Source of the DNA: Clostridia bacterium
GTDB taxonomy: Bacteria; Bacillota; Clostridia; Christensenellales; Borkfalkiaceae
Direction: 5' to 3'
NCBI GenBank assembly: GCA_017452305.1
Contig: JAFTMQ010000172.1
Location: 1 to 7,437, forward strand
DNA: 7,437 nt
A program made the position numbers and the translations under genes. This document shows, in pieces, positions 6,457 to 7,437 of the stretch. How positions within the stretch are numbered: the first letter of the stretch is position 1; each line of letters begins with the position of its first letter. The notes under the pieces were generated by a model. It saw only the letters and a program-made list of their open reading frames with translations, had not been told where the DNA came from and made no database searches.

Positions 6457-7377
6457 TTATTCTTCTTTCGGCCCGAATTTTTCCAGGCCGTACTTCACCA
6501 AATAAGTGAGCGGAACGGCGATTGCCGTCAAGATTAAACCGAGTGCCGCTACGGGCGGAATGTCCTGCTCGTGCCCCACCGTTTTGCCCGCACGGACGTA
6601 CAAGAAGTAGCCGAGCGAACGGAGCTCTACCGTGTCGTTTGCAAGTAAGAACAAATTGTATTGATTGGTAAAGATCGTTGCGATGCCCGTAACCAAGAAT
6701 ACGGACAACGTCGGGAAGGTAAGCGGCAAAACCACAAACCAAAATTCTTTGATGCCCGTTGCGCCGTCAAGCGTCGCCGCCTCGACAATTTCGGGGGGAA
6801 TGTCGAACATTTTATTCGCGTACATCAATACGGACGTACCAAAGCTCACGTACAGATTATAAAATACAATCGCCGCGAACGGGTGGGCGTCGAAGCGCAA
6901 ATTCGCGCTGCCAAAAAGCAAGGGCGTAACGTCGTTTAAAACGATTTTATACGTCAAGGCAAAGGCGGCGGCGGGAATTATGGACGGAATAAACAAAAAG
7001 ATGCGGAAAAAACCGGAGGCAGGCATCTTTTTGAATATGTAGTAGGAAAACAGCAAGCCCAAAGGAATGCTAACCAGCAAATTGATACCATAGTAAATGA
7101 GCGACATTTTGCTTGCCGAAAGCAATGCTTCCAACTCCGATGCGTTCGTAAACCAACGCGTAAAATTCTCGAAGGTTGCGCGCCAAATGATTTCCGTATC
7201 GCTAATTTTAATCTGTTCCATAAATGCGTAGCCAAAGGATTTTAAATTGACGACGATATAGAACAAAATAAATTGCAGTACGGGGAAAGCCATAAGCGCA
7301 ACGTAGAAGATTGTACTTCCACGCTGCATCTTATTTTTTCGTTTTATGTTTTGATTTGTGTTTGTAGAATTCAACAT
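6457..7377 (-). CDS. Sugar ABC transporter permease, LplB/UgpA (MalF-like) type
   Basis: A 306-residue inner-membrane permease, first gene of the visible operon and partner of the LplC-type subunit. Length and layout fit the CUT1 family: a polar Asn/Lys-rich cytoplasmic N-terminus (residues 1-20), a first helix near 21-43, then spans near 91-114, 124-145, 165-187, 214-236 and 275-295. The EAA loop reads E199-A200-A201-T-L-D-G205-A, with L217-P218, as expected for ATPase contact. The loop around 48-80, between the first two helices (GYAFMEQIKISD...NFTRWF), is typical of LplB/UgpA proteins. The start is uncertain: the ATG at 7377 has AAGG 6 bases upstream and is preferred; a TTG at 7407 would add 10 residues but lacks a ribosome site. 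No substrate-binding protein or ATPase gene accompanies it here. In this family the ATPase is often shared (MsmK/MsiK type), and the binding protein may be encoded to the right of the window. The substrate cannot be read from sequence. Confidence 0.93.
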   Translation of the reverse strand: MLNSTNTNQNIKRKNKMQRGSTIFYVALMAFPVLQFILFYIVVNLKSFGYAFMEQIKISDTEIIWRATFENFTRWFTNASELEALLSASKMSLIYYGINLLVSIPLGLLFSYYIFKKMPASGFFRIFLFIPSIIPAAAFALTYKIVLNDVTPLLFGSANLRFDAHPFAAIVFYNLYVSFGTSVLMYANKMFDIPPEIVEAATLDGATGIKEFWFVVLPLTFPTLSVFLVTGIATIFTNQYNLFLLANDTVELRSLGYFLYVRAGKTVGHEQDIPPVAALGLILTAIAVPLTYLVKYGLEKFGPKEE

Positions 7378-7398
7378 TGTTGACCTTATATTTAGATT

Positions 7399-7419
7399 TC
7401 TTTCCAAGTGCCGGAAAGA
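7399..7419 (-). promoter_or_regulatory. Inverted repeat upstream of the transporter genes, possible operator
   Basis: The minus strand reads TCTTTCC, a 7-base spacer GGCACTT, then GGAAAGA: a perfect 7-bp inverted repeat ending 21 bases before the preferred ATG at 7377. It could be a repressor-type operator or a 5' leader hairpin. No convincing -35/-10 pair is seen in the 60 bases available, and the spacer is not a recognised operator core, so the role is a guess. Confidence 0.3.
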
Positions 7420-7437
7420 CCACTGAAATTCGTGTAC

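Noticed and set aside
6320..6742. Minus-strand open frame of 140 codons overlapping the ends of both permeases
   Set aside because: It overlaps the EAA loop and C-terminus of one permease and the start of the other in a different frame, and has no domain features.
7378..7437. Sigma-A promoter for the operon in the right-hand 60 bases
   Set aside because: TAAATA-like AT-rich hexamers exist, but no TTGACA-like box lies at proper spacing. The promoter may be further upstream, or the operon may begin outside the window.

Overview
The window looks like part of a chromosome from a Gram-positive anaerobe of the Bacillota, probably an uncultured gut-type clostridial lineage. The basis is strong GGAGG-type ribosome sites, Firmicutes-style signal peptides and lipoprotein leader, a CUT1-type sugar permease pair, and a large secreted Ig-like protein beside a DUF4838 lipoprotein. 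The species cannot be named from the sequence. There are no RNA genes, mobile elements or CRISPR arrays that I can support.

Every gene lies on the minus strand, so the window reads right to left as one tightly packed candidate operon. In transcription order it holds: (1) a sugar ABC-transporter permease of the LplB/UgpA type (7377 to 6457); (2) its partner permease of the LplC/UgpE type (6444 to 5557); (3) a 1029-residue secreted protein of Ig-like domains and two apparently duplicated beta-sandwich modules (5536 to 2447); (4) a 687-residue lipoprotein with a DUF4838 domain (2436 to 373); (5) a 50-residue acidic-tailed peptide (327 to 175); (6) the N-terminus of another secreted protein that runs off the left edge (155 to 1). 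The gaps are only 12, 20, 10, 45 and 19 bases. No terminator-like hairpin is visible in any of them, and no stretch above 300 bases lacks a gene.

A reasonable reading (inference) is a glycan capture and uptake locus. The secreted Ig-like/lectin-like protein and the DUF4838 lipoprotein would act outside the membrane on a polysaccharide or glycoprotein, and the two permeases would import an oligosaccharide. No substrate-binding lipoprotein and no ATPase gene is present. The binding protein may lie just upstream (right of 7437), and the ATPase is often a shared one encoded elsewhere in this transporter family.

The least explained items are the 50-residue peptide, which has a DVITAS motif and an Asp-rich, Trp-containing tail, and the secreted protein after it, whose best-placed start codon is CTG. 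A 7-bp inverted repeat lies just upstream of the first permease. A run of seven Gs serves as, or next to, the ribosome site between the two permeases.
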